Of a stretch of 64,000 nucleotides of DNA, positions 63,402 to 64,000 are shown piece by piece. The stretch is from Karalla daura. Lineage: Eukaryota; Chordata; Actinopteri; Chaetodontiformes; Leiognathidae. The translations under genes and the position numbers were made by a program. The notes beneath the pieces were generated by a model. That model did not search any database and was not told where the DNA came from. It worked only from the letters and a program-made list of their open reading frames with translations. Position 1 is the first letter of the stretch. The number at the start of each line of letters is the position of its first letter. The DNA lies in NCBI GenBank assembly GCA_029224185.1, contig CM055202.1, positions 2,679,782 to 2,743,781 on the forward strand. The letters are read 5' to 3'.

Positions 63402-64000
63402 CTGGAGCGGGATGAAGAGAGGAGCTGTTAATGACGAGGAGAGGCTGTGAGTGGGGACATGTTTTAACTCACTCCTGATAAAAGCAGCGGAGCCTCTTCA
63501 CAGAATAACAGATCCTGAGTTTTGCTCTTAATCTGAAAGAGGAGGAGCTGATGGATAGTCCGCTGATGCATTCACAGCTCCTCTTCTACTTGTTCATCAC
63601 ACTGGTTGGTTCCAGAAATTTGACCCTGATCATTAAATTAGGAAAATGTGGTTTTTACAACTACGAATTCTGCATGTGAGAGTATCAGGACATGTCTGTT
63701 CAGTAGGTGTCAAATATTAAAAAAGATATTGCTATTGTTATTTTACATATCACTTGACATGAAGTAGAGGTCACATGACCAGTTTCCTTTAGTCAATCTA
63801 AAACTAAACTAAAATCAATGGAAATATCAAATAAAACCACGTAAATGTAAAACAGTTCAAACACAAACCTCTCTCAAAGTGTAATCTCACAGGACAAGAT
63901 TCAACATTATGATTAGTTAGTGATGCTTTGATCAGTTAATGATGTCAGCAGAATTACGTCTAAAGTGCAAAACGATGGAACAATGGAAACACCTGCAAGT
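63402..64000. other. Intron of the minus-strand gene at the window edge
   Basis: The homologue of dpp10 W19 (nucleophile elbow) would come next on the minus strand but is not visible before the window ends. Confidence 0.6.

Overview
This window is vertebrate nuclear DNA and almost certainly teleost fish. It has split genes with GT-AG introns, very dense (CA)n, (ATCT)n, (CT)n and (CTC)n microsatellites, many short-period minisatellites, and fragments of fish-type mobile elements. Nothing bacterial is present: no operons, no CRISPR array and no long single-exon genes apart from repeat artefacts.

The main gene runs left to right. Twenty-three coding exons between 14513 and 52823 splice without a frame break into 705 residues plus a stop. 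They match the extracellular part of DPP10 (inactive dipeptidyl peptidase 10), the single-pass membrane protein that modulates Kv4 channels. The beta-propeller comes first and the alpha/beta-hydrolase domain follows. The active-site serine is a glycine (GKGYGAY), while the Asp and His of the old triad remain. The cytoplasmic, membrane and stalk exons are not in the window, so positions 1-14512 are read as part of a long upstream dpp10 intron. A 3' UTR with two AATAAA signals (53439 and 54332) follows the stop.

A second gene of the same family enters from the right on the minus strand. Its last four coding exons (63343-63401, 61687-61759, 61212-61285, 59785-59925) encode the C-terminal hydrolase part of another DPP6/DPP10-like protein. 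Three of the four exons have exactly the lengths of their dpp10 counterparts (59, 73 and 74 nt). The two genes converge tail to tail, about 7 kb apart from stop to stop.

Nested in the upstream dpp10 intron, 9283-12143 looks like a CACTA/EnSpm-type DNA element. It has perfect 14-bp terminal inverted repeats beginning CACTG and many subterminal ACTGTA/TACAGT motifs. Inside is a complete small gene on the plus strand: a probable 5' UTR exon, three coding exons joining into a 195-residue open frame, and a poly(A) signal. The protein has a SAM-like N-terminal domain and a C-terminal domain of a family that I recall as multicopy in fish. This transposon-borne gene is the least ordinary item here.

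The rest is intron and intergenic DNA. Several tandem arrays lie directly against dpp10 splice sites: (CT)n, (CTC)n and an 8-bp CAGCCTCY array form the acceptor tracts of three exons, and one donor lies at the start of a GT repeat. A few unique, homeobox- or octamer-rich stretches may be conserved non-coding elements. All family assignments come from reading translations against remembered protein families; no search was run.
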